IMG/VR virus record: IMGVR_UViG_3300028131_000049
Span: 1-21,288 of that record
Direction: 5' to 3' (one strand)
DNA length: 21,288 nt
DNA from: a virus
The notes below the pieces were generated by a model, which worked only from the letters and a program-made list of their open reading frames with translations, did not search any database and was not told the DNA's origin. The position numbers were made by a program, and so were the translations under genes. Positions 14,825-21,288 of the stretch are shown here, piece by piece (positions within the stretch are counted from its first letter, which is position 1; each line of letters starts with the position of its first letter).

Positions 14825-15604
14825 TCATCCATATTCCCGTCTAAGTGTATCAAGCGATACCCATTGAGGCTCATAACAACCATCGGATACATTTCTTTTG
14901 ATGAGAACTCCTTTCCACCACTCCTTATTAGCTTGCCCAGCCCAAGCCTCCGCAGCGCCCTTATAACAGCCGACCACCGCCCCAATTGCACCATGAGAAC
15001 CAACGTCGTCCTTAAAATACATATCGCGCTTATGGCTGTGACCAACGCTGCAAGAGCGATACCGCTTTTGGATGAGAGCGTAAGCGTGATGTACACCACT
15101 AATGGCACGGCCAAAGTTACCAGCGCCCACGTAATGAGCGTAGTCAACGCCATCGTAATTATGAATGGCGGGGGCACCATCAACGTACTCATGGTACTCG
15201 TCGAACCACTTCTTAGTGTTGAGGTGCGAGAACGAGATTCCATACTTGTCTCCTTCAAGTCTTGGGTCATATGAGATTGCTGTTTTGATACGGTGCTCGT
15301 GGTTTCCTTCGAACCCGTAGAAAGCTGGACGCTTACGCCGTTGCTTCTTGAAACGGTAACGGAGCAAGTCCTGTGCTTCGTTGTATGACTCGATGTCACG
15401 TCCGTAGTTCTGTGATACTACCGCCTCTGGTTTACGTGTGTCGTAGGAGTTGAGGGACTTCATGTCCGCACCATCCCCTAGGTCCACTACGTAGTCAGGT
15501 TTAATGTCGTAGATGAGGCCACCTAACCAGTCAAACCGCTCATTGGTTGTTTCAGGTGTGGCGTGGCCGCAACTAAACACGATAGCTGTTTTACCTGTTG
15601 TCAT
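14825..15604 (-). CDS. calcineurin-like metallophosphoesterase
   Basis: 259 residues. Family motifs in order: DLGDGAD (41-47), FEGNHEHR (98-105), a His in YAHY (157), and VGHSHKRD (187-194), the GHxH motif. The usual first motif D-x-H is here C-G-H (SCGH, 11-14), so one metal ligand Asp is replaced by Cys12. Such enzymes cleave phosphodiesters of nucleic acids or nucleotides; the substrate is unknown. It is the last gene of the replication operon, its start overlapping the stop of endonuclease I (ATGA), so a role in DNA metabolism is likely. Confidence 0.85.
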   Translation of the reverse strand: MTTGKTAIVFSCGHATPETTNERFDWLGGLIYDIKPDYVVDLGDGADMKSLNSYDTRKPEAVVSQNYGRDIESYNEAQDLLRYRFKKQRRKRPAFYGFEGNHEHRIKTAISYDPRLEGDKYGISFSHLNTKKWFDEYHEYVDGAPAIHNYDGVDYAHYVGAGNFGRAISGVHHAYALIQKRYRSCSVGHSHKRDMYFKDDVGSHGAIGAVVGCYKGAAEAWAGQANKEWWKGVLIKRNVSDGCYEPQWVSLDTLRREYG

Positions 15605-16008
15605 TCTTTATTCTCCTCTGTGATCCACTCCTCTGGAATGGTCTTATCTGAGTAGAGGAACCCTTCCTTCTCACACCAATCGGAGTAAGAGCTCTTGGCC
15701 CCTTTATAGAGTTTAGCCCGTGAGTTACTGAACACGAACCGTATGTCAAGGTCAGGGTATTGCTTCTTGATCTCCTTGTGTTTACGTCGATCAGCTGAAA
15801 CAAACCTACCCTTGGTTTCAATGATGATACCATTCTCGAGAATAAAGTCAGGCGTGTAGCTACGCATCTTACTGTCAAGCCACTTGATCTTCATAGTCTC
15901 GTACTCGAAAGGAACCTCCCGTTCAGTGAGGTTTATACTCAGTGCCTCCTCTAACCCTGAACGGTAACCAGCCTGTATAGCCCTTTGTCGTGTGCTACTC
16001 TTCTTCAT
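15601..16008 (-). CDS. T7-like endonuclease I (Holliday junction resolvase)
   Basis: 135 residues. From memory it aligns with T7 gp3 almost end to end: RSGLEEAL (Glu20), YTPDF (Asp54) and ETKGRF (Glu64, Lys66) form the PD-(D/E)XK active site, followed by DLDIRFVFSNSRAKLYKG (86-103) and PEEWI. It acts as a dimer, resolves branched DNA and helps degrade host DNA. The ends overlap both neighbours by ATGA, so exonuclease, resolvase and phosphoesterase are translated as a unit. Confidence 0.95.
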   Translation of the reverse strand: MKKSSTRQRAIQAGYRSGLEEALSINLTEREVPFEYETMKIKWLDSKMRSYTPDFILENGIIIETKGRFVSADRRKHKEIKKQYPDLDIRFVFSNSRAKLYKGAKSSYSDWCEKEGFLYSDKTIPEEWITEENKE

Positions 16009-16868
16009 GACCAGTCCTCTACCTCTTTGACTTGTAGAGGTTTCTTGATCTTAGTCAGGTAGGTGGGTCCGTGGCTGTAAGCGAACATCTTAAGCCCAGG
16101 CCAGCAAGCCTTCTTGAACTCACAATAACTGCACTCCATACCCAGTTTCATGTTGGGTGATGTCTTGCTCTGAGGTACGTCCTCAAACCCACGCTCAGGT
16201 GGTGTCTTGGTTTTGACCATCTCTTTGATACGAGTGATCTCTTCTTCCTTTGTCTTCATCTCCTCAGTGAAGTCATACATACCCAAACAGATGTGTCCGT
16301 TAACCTTGTCGATAACCAAGAATGCACCGTGTGTCTTATTTGTCACAAGTGGATCATCTTTAGCTGCGTAGACGTAGGAGGAGAGTTGAGAGATATACCC
16401 GAAGGGGTCTTGCTCTCGTAGGTTACCCTCTTGGAACTTCTTGAAAGAGTAGGGAGATGCTGACTTAACATCAACGGTCATACCGTCAATGACACAATCT
16501 CGACTACCCTCGATACCGTGGGCCTCCATACGGTCCTGTTGACCTTCAACAGTGTGTCCTGCTTGCTGTGCGATACTTAAGGCAAGCTCTTCAATCATGT
16601 CACCGAAGTTAAACTTGAGCAGGGCGTTAGCTCGAAGCGGAATAGCAGTCTCAGGTTGGTTAATTTTGTACCATAGCTTACGATCACACGGTGTCCCTAA
16701 GGAGGACATAGATAGGTAAGCCCGTGGCTCCTGTGGTTTGCTGAACCTGTCAGCTACGATAGTTGAGTAGTTCTTGGCCATCTGGTCCCCTATTACAGAG
16801 TCCCATCCTTTCTTACCGAGTATCACGTCCTCCATGTCGGTTACTAGTGTTGAGATGTCTTTAGTCAT
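16005..16868 (-). CDS. Fe-S cluster PD-(D/E)XK exonuclease (Cas4/RecB-like)
   Basis: 287 residues. Nuclease core: GDMIEE (89-94), SRDCVIDG (122-129), VDVKSAS (132-138; Asp133, Lys135) and the Q-motif YISQLSSYVYA (158-168). Four cysteines are placed as in Cas4 and AddB: Cys61 in GTPCDRKLWY and Cys246, Cys249, Cys255 in MECSYCEFKKAC, which would hold a 4Fe-4S cluster. It stands where T7 has the gp6 exonuclease, next to endonuclease I and SSB, so it probably makes single-stranded ends for recombination and recycles host DNA. Confidence 0.9.
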   Translation of the reverse strand: MTKDISTLVTDMEDVILGKKGWDSVIGDQMAKNYSTIVADRFSKPQEPRAYLSMSSLGTPCDRKLWYKINQPETAIPLRANALLKFNFGDMIEELALSIAQQAGHTVEGQQDRMEAHGIEGSRDCVIDGMTVDVKSASPYSFKKFQEGNLREQDPFGYISQLSSYVYAAKDDPLVTNKTHGAFLVIDKVNGHICLGMYDFTEEMKTKEEEITRIKEMVKTKTPPERGFEDVPQSKTSPNMKLGMECSYCEFKKACWPGLKMFAYSHGPTYLTKIKKPLQVKEVEDWS

Positions 16869-16890
16869 TGGTTTCTCCTCATATTAGGTG

Positions 16891-16916
16891 AAGAAAGGGG
16901 CCGTAACCCCTCTCCT
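16891..16916 (-). other. stem-loop between HNH and exonuclease genes
   Basis: On the - strand AGGAGAGGGG pairs with CCCCTTTCTT (10 bp, two G-U) around loop TTACGG. No U-run follows (CACC), so it is not a standard terminator. It may be a processing site or a partial attenuator after the HNH gene. Confidence 0.55.
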
Positions 16917-16924
16917 TTGTTTAC

Positions 16925-17350
16925 CTAACCCTTAGCTGCTATTCCTTTTGAGCGGGGGCTTTTGACCCCTGTCCTACTTTTACAGTACTCTATGAACTTA
17001 GGCATATTTAGATTCTCCTTTTGAGTGCCCCACCTTAAGTTTTCAGGTCTGTTGTCTGTACCATCCTCATTAATATGGATGACGACTGAGGTGTCAGTTG
17101 GCTTTGGACCGTGGAAGGCTTCACATACAAGGGTATGTACCTTGTAGTTCTTCTTTCGGTAAGTCGTGCCCATGTACTTGTGCTTGGCTGTCTTACCAGC
17201 TTTACGCTCCTCCCCGTACCTCCAAAGGGTCTCTTGTTTCCGTGGAGCACCGTTAGGCATTGTTGAGGTTGGGTTGGGCAGCTTAAACTGCCCTAGCCCG
17301 TTAACGTAAGCTCCCTCTATGCTCAGGGAAGGTTTAACATCTACACTCAA
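16925..17350 (-). CDS. HNH homing-type endonuclease
   Basis: 141 residues. HNH_3-type core: YKVHTLVCEAFHGPKP (69-84, His72), VVIHINEDGTDNRPENLRWG (89-108, His92, Asn94, Asn104). Flanking Lys/Arg-rich segments could hold DNA. The first codon appears to be TTG at 17350, overlapping the SSB stop (TTGA), with GAGG upstream; the next in-frame ATG would remove 30 residues but keep the HNH core. It separates SSB from the exonuclease and looks like an insertion of a mobile endonuclease in the replication operon. Confidence 0.85.
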   Translation of the reverse strand: MSVDVKPSLSIEGAYVNGLGQFKLPNPTSTMPNGAPRKQETLWRYGEERKAGKTAKHKYMGTTYRKKNYKVHTLVCEAFHGPKPTDTSVVIHINEDGTDNRPENLRWGTQKENLNMPKFIEYCKSRTGVKSPRSKGIAAKG

Positions 17351-17889
17351 AAGGGCACCTCACCAGGAGACTCTTTAGAAGCTGGTGCAGCTTTGGGTGT
17401 TGGTGCTGCACTGCTTTGTGTGGTGTAGTTTCGAGGTTTGATTGAAGGGCCAGAACCACCTCCGCCTTCGAACTCAACGTGGTCAACAACCTGAACACCA
17501 CTTAGTCGGCAACCTTTACCCATCTTCGTATCGTATACGTCGAGGAACACAACACCTACCGAGCCGTTACCGATAAGACCGTCTGTCTCCATATCCCACT
17601 CCTCTCCAGCTGGGGTGAAGACCTGAGGGGCACCTGCTGCCCAGTCACGTCCAAACTTGTCGTTCCAAGGACGCTTGAATGTAACACGGATTCCTTTACC
17701 GTCTGGGTCTGGTTTACCTTGCTTACGTACACCAGCGTCCTTCATGGCTTTGAAGACATCATCTTCCATGAGGAGTGTAACTGTCGTAGCACCGTCTGTC
17801 TCTACGTCATACTCCCCGTTGTCACGGTTGGACTCGAAGAGTTTAGCCCACTCTAGCGTTCCTGTCAGTTCGATTGTTTTAGTAGCCAT
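17347..17889 (-). CDS. single-stranded DNA-binding protein
   Basis: 180 residues. Beta-rich N-terminal 135 residues consistent with an OB-fold (ITVTLL-type strands, GSVGVVFLDVYDTKMGKGCR, GVQVVDHVEF), then a Gly-rich stretch, a flexible Pro/Ala/Ser linker and a C-terminal tip SPGEVPF, the acidic-x-P-F ending that SSBs use to recruit partner proteins. It is likely the functional equivalent of T7 gp2.5. TAGGAG precedes the ATG; its own promoter lies in the end of the upstream HNH gene, as expected for a highly expressed protein. Confidence 0.85.
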   Translation of the reverse strand: MATKTIELTGTLEWAKLFESNRDNGEYDVETDGATTVTLLMEDDVFKAMKDAGVRKQGKPDPDGKGIRVTFKRPWNDKFGRDWAAGAPQVFTPAGEEWDMETDGLIGNGSVGVVFLDVYDTKMGKGCRLSGVQVVDHVEFEGGGGSGPSIKPRNYTTQSSAAPTPKAAPASKESPGEVPF

Positions 17890-17924
17890 GTGTATATCTC
17901 CTATAGCTCTTCTATTATTCGTGA

Positions 17925-17954
17925 ATTATAACATGTTTGATTGCATATAGTCAA
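17925..17954 (-). promoter_or_regulatory. sigma70-type promoter of the SSB-nuclease operon
   Basis: On the - strand TTGACT (17954-17949), 18 bp, consensus TATAAT (17930-17925). The TAA stop of the HNH gene (17928-17926) is contained in the -10 box. Confidence 0.88.
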
Positions 17955-18372
17955 GTACCTTTTTAAGTTCATCGACAGATGCATCATACTTAATTCGGTT
18001 AGCCCTAGCAGAGATGTATTTGACATTCCCTTTGACGTAACCAAGGTTAGGGTCGATCCTATCTAGGGCGGGTGACATATCCTGAGTCTTGTCATGTTTA
18101 ATAAAAGGCCTATCAAACACTGGGCAGTTATCAGTCCATATCTCCCCTAGATACTCAGGATCAAGGTCGTAAGGTACTCCATTCTTAGAGCACCAAGACC
18201 TCTTCAGGGTACATGTAGCTTTAAACCAGTCATTGGTGTATCTCTCCTTTGCTATTGTCTTCTTACAGATTTTACAGCGGCTATCCTTACCGTCCTTCAT
18301 CTGCTTGTTAGCGTGAAACTCAGAGTGTTCTTTCTCAGTTTCACAAACTACACAAACCTTAGTGAGTATCAT
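17926..18372 (-). CDS. HNH endonuclease (endonuclease VII-like)
   Basis: 148 residues. Zinc site CVVC (7-10) and CKIC (33-36), then a nuclease core ALDRIDPNLGYVKGNVKYIS (102-121) with ANRIK after it, the pattern of phage HNH/endonuclease VII-like proteins. The start overlaps the end of the DNA polymerase gene by 14 bases (GGGAGG upstream). As endonuclease I is also present, resolving junctions is covered, so a homing-type role near the polymerase gene is more likely, though a recombination nuclease is possible. Confidence 0.85.
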   Translation of the reverse strand: MILTKVCVVCETEKEHSEFHANKQMKDGKDSRCKICKKTIAKERYTNDWFKATCTLKRSWCSKNGVPYDLDPEYLGEIWTDNCPVFDRPFIKHDKTQDMSPALDRIDPNLGYVKGNVKYISARANRIKYDASVDELKKVLDYMQSNML

Positions 18373-20320
18373 ACCAAGTCCTCCCTAAGTCATAAGAACC
18401 TGGAGTTGGTATTCTAAAACCAAGTTCTTCACCAGTCTGCGTCATAGTAGTGGCTATGAGCTTACCCATGTGGTGTGCCTCTTCCTCAGTGCCTATAACT
18501 TCCACCTGATATTCATCATGAACAAAAGCCGTCATCTTGAAGTTGATACCTTCTGCCCTAGCTTTCTTGTGGAAGTTAATGAGGGTATGTTTCATCAACA
18601 CACTCTCCCCTGATTGAAGAAGACCCGCTAGTACTTTATACTCGCTAGGTACTTTAACCTTACGGCCATCGTACCCTGTGAAATACCCCTGTTCACCAAT
18701 GTAAGGGATAAGTCGTCTCTTTAAAGGGGCCAACCCATCAATACCCTGTTCAAAACGAGTACGAGCAGCTTGAGCCTCTCTTTGATTAACACCTAGTATC
18801 GAGGCAGTTTTAGCTACCCCTGCTCCAAGGAGCCAACTGTAGATGAAAGTCTTTGCGTCATCCCTTGTGGCACTCTCGACACCTAATGCACGTTTGTTAA
18901 CATTATGAATGTCTGTTTCATCCTCTTTATTGCCCTCCATAATAGCTAGTGCATACTGGTCAGCGTCAAAGTGTCGCCATAGGTAATCAGCAAGAACCCT
19001 AAGTTGGATACCGTCTGCGTCACAACCTACAAGATACGAACCATCAGGTGTACCCCAACACTGCCGTAAGAATCCATCGTATTTCTTCTTGACTTCTTCG
19101 ACTGGTGTTTTAGCATCTCCATGAAAGACTGAAGAGATGTTAGCTGTGTTAGGGTTGTTATGAGCACAACGCCCTGTCCAAGCCCCGATGTTGTTGATAG
19201 TACCGTGTATCCTCCCATCGTTACAGACCTGCCCTAGCCACTCAGACAGTGAGCTCCTACGTCCTTCTAGGGTAAGCCACTGGGCGAGGCCCTTAGCACC
19301 CTCAGGGGCGTCCTCAGGGAGTGTCAGTAGGTTCTCTTCTGACACCGTGTACCCGTACCGCTCTAGGTCAGCCTTCTTCTCGTCGTAGAACTTCTTATCC
19401 ATCTTGGCAACCTTCTTACCGTAAGGGTCACCGACCTTTAGGCGGAGGAACTTGATATGGGTAGCTGTCTTATCGAAAGGTTTCCAACCAGCATCCCACA
19501 GTGCATCAGCACGTACACGAGATGACCCAGGATTGAACGGTATGAAGTTGAAACACTGGAGCTCATCCCCGACTCTGTTAGTCAAGTCGTACTTCTCCTT
19601 GGCTTGTAGGACGTTGGAGTACAGTGTACCGTCTTGCTTCTCCCTGTATTTGATACTGTTCACTTGGAGTAGCTTAGGTGGGAAGTCTATTTGAAACTGA
19701 TCCCCTAGTTTATCCATCTCCTCTGTTACTTTGTCGAGTAGGTGACGTGCAAGCTCCTCATTAAAGTGGAAGCCGTGGTACTTAGTGCGGACTAGTTCGA
19801 TCTGTAGGTCATGTTCTGCTCTCAGTGAACGGGACCAGTCCTTGTCGTAGATTACATCGCTGAAGTGGTTGAACAAAGCTTCTGTAGTATCTAGGTCTCC
19901 TTCCCAGTAGTCGATCATGTCTTGGTTGAAGTTAGCGAAGTCAGTGTAGTCTCCTTTGTGAACACCTAGTCGGATACCCCAGCTCTTCAATGAGTGTGGG
20001 CCTTTGCCTCCTTGTGGAGTCAGTATGTCGTAGTCTACAGTACGTGAGACTATCAATGTGTCTAACACCTTTCGGGGGTCTAGGGGTTTGTCTAACCACT
20101 TGTTGAGGATAGGGAGGTCATACTGGATGAAATTATGGCCAACCATCTTGTCTAGTGAATGATGCCACTCAGTAGCAGCCCTGCGTGCAACCTCGTCCTC
20201 GTGGATGTTTTCAAAACGGAAGACCTCACCTGTGTCCGCCATCTTACCACCTACCAGCCAAATCCTATCGGGGTGGTCAACAGCGTTAGTCTCAATATCA
20301 CAGAACGCGATCCTTGGCAT
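18359..20320 (-). CDS. T7-type family A DNA polymerase
   Basis: 653 residues (T7 gp5: 704). 3'-5' exonuclease first: FCDIETN (Asp8, Glu10), HNFIQYDLPIL (Asp68) and YWEGDLDTTEAL (138-149). Polymerase: TGRCAHNNPNTANIS (382-396), motif A VGCDADGIQLRVLA (431-444, Asp434), motif B RDDAKTFIYSWLLGAG (486-501), motif C FVHDEYQVEV (599-608, Asp602, Glu603). All catalytic residues of both activities are present, so it should be a proofreading replicase working with the helicase upstream. GAGGAGAAAG precedes the ATG. Confidence 0.96.
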   Translation of the reverse strand: MPRIAFCDIETNAVDHPDRIWLVGGKMADTGEVFRFENIHEDEVARRAATEWHHSLDKMVGHNFIQYDLPILNKWLDKPLDPRKVLDTLIVSRTVDYDILTPQGGKGPHSLKSWGIRLGVHKGDYTDFANFNQDMIDYWEGDLDTTEALFNHFSDVIYDKDWSRSLRAEHDLQIELVRTKYHGFHFNEELARHLLDKVTEEMDKLGDQFQIDFPPKLLQVNSIKYREKQDGTLYSNVLQAKEKYDLTNRVGDELQCFNFIPFNPGSSRVRADALWDAGWKPFDKTATHIKFLRLKVGDPYGKKVAKMDKKFYDEKKADLERYGYTVSEENLLTLPEDAPEGAKGLAQWLTLEGRRSSLSEWLGQVCNDGRIHGTINNIGAWTGRCAHNNPNTANISSVFHGDAKTPVEEVKKKYDGFLRQCWGTPDGSYLVGCDADGIQLRVLADYLWRHFDADQYALAIMEGNKEDETDIHNVNKRALGVESATRDDAKTFIYSWLLGAGVAKTASILGVNQREAQAARTRFEQGIDGLAPLKRRLIPYIGEQGYFTGYDGRKVKVPSEYKVLAGLLQSGESVLMKHTLINFHKKARAEGINFKMTAFVHDEYQVEVIGTEEEAHHMGKLIATTMTQTGEELGFRIPTPGSYDLGRTWYDTH

Positions 20321-20332
20321 ACTTTCTCCTCT

Positions 20333-20590
20333 CTAGTGGTCCATCATCAGGAACAGTTCAATCTCATCTTGGAGTCTCTCTGCTCGATGAAGGTCACCTT
20401 GTGCTATAGCTTCTGCAAGCTCAACTTCTGTCTGAAGCATCTGTTTGTTGAGCTCACGTACAACGTCTTCATTCATCGGGTCAAACTCACCAAACTCATC
20501 GTCCATCTCACCGAAGTAGTCATCTTCTCCGTCGAGACAACCCGAACCATCGAACTCATAGTCATCGTCGTCATACATGTAATTATACAT
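20333..20590 (-). CDS. very acidic small protein, unknown
   Basis: 85 residues. Residues 1-43 are extremely acidic (MYDDDDYEFDG, EDDYFGEMDDEFGEFD) with interspersed Tyr/Phe; residues 41-85 form an amphipathic helix pair (LNKQMLQTEVELAEAIAQGD). The start overlaps the helicase stop by 8 bases, with AAGG close upstream; a second ATG four codons on is possible. The position between helicase and polymerase suggests a replication accessory role. The acidic half could mimic DNA, as some phage proteins do; that is inference. Confidence 0.75.
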   Translation of the reverse strand: MYNYMYDDDDYEFDGSGCLDGEDDYFGEMDDEFGEFDPMNEDVVRELNKQMLQTEVELAEAIAQGDLHRAERLQDEIELFLMMDH

Positions 20591-21288
20591 CGAAGCCTTC
20601 CCCTTCTGCTAGTATTGTTGTGTCTGGATCGTAGTATATACTACCTGCCTTCCCAAGTCTACTGAAAGGTCTGTTCTTGTCTACAACAAAGGTGGTAGTG
20701 TTGCGCTCATCCTCATCCTCGCTCTCGACGTCACGCTCTAGCTTGATACAAATGATAGCCTCTTCTTCAAGAGAACCTGCGTACTTGGTACGACCATCTT
20801 CGTTCACTTGAGAGATGAAGATAACCCCGATGTCCAGCTCCTTAGCTAGCTGGGCCATACGAGAGCCGACAGCTGTCAGGAGTGACGTAGCCCCATCAGC
20901 CCCCCCTTGAGAAAGGTAAGCCAGCCGCTGTACGTGGTCAATGAACACATAGTCAACACCGTAGACCGTAGCAGCCATCCGTACATAGTCAAGGATCTTC
21001 ATGGGATCGTCATGTGAGCGAAGCTCGAAGACAACAGTACGATCATCAGCGATACGTTGTGCGGCACCGATTACAGCATCTTCACTGACACCGTTAGCCG
21101 CTGCGTCCTCCTTAGTACGCACATTGATCCCTAGCTCGTATGTAGCCATCGCACGGTAGGTGGTGGAACGCATCTCCTCCATGTGCATCATAGCCACCTT
21201 TACGTCAGGGTCTGACTTAAGGAGACCGCACTCAAAGAAACGTACCATCTCTGTCTTACCACCACCACGAGGTGCCTTAACAAAAGTA
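20583..21288 (-). CDS. DnaB/gp4-like replicative helicase, 5' part outside window
   Basis: About 235 C-terminal residues are visible. An internal Met at 21248 should not be taken as the start: the frame continues to the window edge and encodes the Walker A motif there (PRGGGKTE, 21272-21249). Then follow Walker B in YVFIDHVQRLAY, the conserved VIFISQVN strand with sensor Gln, and an Arg-bearing end (VVDKNRPFSRLG). This is the RecA-like core of hexameric replicative helicases; whether a primase domain precedes it cannot be seen. It is followed without gap by the acidic protein and the DNA polymerase. Confidence 0.9.
   Translation of the reverse strand, partial: TFVKAPRGGGKTEMVRFFECGLLKSDPDVKVAMMHMEEMRSTTYRAMATYELGINVRTKEDAAANGVSEDAVIGAAQRIADDRTVVFELRSHDDPMKILDYVRMAATVYGVDYVFIDHVQRLAYLSQGGADGATSLLTAVGSRMAQLAKELDIGVIFISQVNEDGRTKYAGSLEEEAIICIKLERDVESEDEDERNTTTFVVDKNRPFSRLGKAGSIYYDPDTTILAEGEGFDV

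Noticed and set aside
14759-15274. 171-codon open frame on the + strand opposite the phosphoesterase
   Set aside because: It lies wholly antisense to a gene with clear family motifs, has no plausible ribosome site and crosses the terminator and promoter at its start.
14791-15399. 202-codon - strand frame in another phase of the phosphoesterase
   Set aside because: Composition is Ser/Thr-rich shadow sequence; the overlapping frame carries all metal-binding motifs.

Overview
The window reads as part of a lytic, T7-like (podovirus-type) phage genome of a Gram-negative host. A marine alphaproteobacterial host, such as a roseobacter or a relative, is my best guess. The reasons are a coenzyme B12-dependent (class II, NrdJ-type) ribonucleotide reductase, a MazG pyrophosphohydrolase, a T7-type DNA polymerase, endonuclease I and helicase, and a SbmA/BacA-type transporter. 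I recognise these families from sequence motifs; no search was run. The window contains no integrase, terminase, capsid gene, phage RNA polymerase, tRNA or CRISPR array.

Layout. (1) Bases 1-7348, + strand: a tightly coupled late operon of virion genes with ATGA/TAATG overlaps. It encodes a Q/A/N-rich protein (5' end cut by the window), a small virion lysozyme, an acidic protein, a 585-residue coiled-coil protein and a 1232-residue giant protein. The order and sizes suggest the DNA-ejection (internal core) cassette, analogous to T7 gp14-gp15-gp16. (2) Bases 7361-7396: a strong terminator at the convergence of the two gene blocks. (3) Bases 7421-11947, - strand: accessory genes. In transcription order these are a DUF3310 protein, an exported ClpP-like serine protease, a MotA/TolQ/ExbB-like protein, a TolR/ExbD-like protein with a DUF2135-like exported domain, an unknown two-helix membrane protein, a SbmA/BacA-like inner-membrane transporter, a cytoplasmic ClpP-like protease, a 27-residue membrane peptide and a 79-residue basic protein. 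(4) Bases 12033-14748, - strand: nucleotide metabolism (small protein, MazG, HNH endonuclease, class II RNR). (5) Bases 14825-21288, - strand: replication and recombination (DnaB/gp4-like helicase, acidic protein, DNA polymerase, HNH, SSB, HNH, Fe-S PD-(D/E)XK exonuclease, endonuclease I, calcineurin-like phosphoesterase).

Regulation. Five sigma70-type promoters (TTGACN, 17-18 bp, TATAAT/TATACT/TACACT) lie on the - strand at gene boundaries, so this arm appears to be read by host RNA polymerase. Terminators lie after the phosphoesterase and at the convergence point. A third hairpin with a U-run overlaps the start of the transcript for the membrane operon.

The most unusual part is the membrane operon at 8562-11627. 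It combines an exported protease, a proton-channel-like pair and a peptide/cobalamin-type importer, all carried by one phage. The pairing with a B12-dependent RNR next door suggests, as inference only, that the phage helps the cell take up cobalamin. Remodelling of the envelope or sensitisation/exclusion are alternatives.
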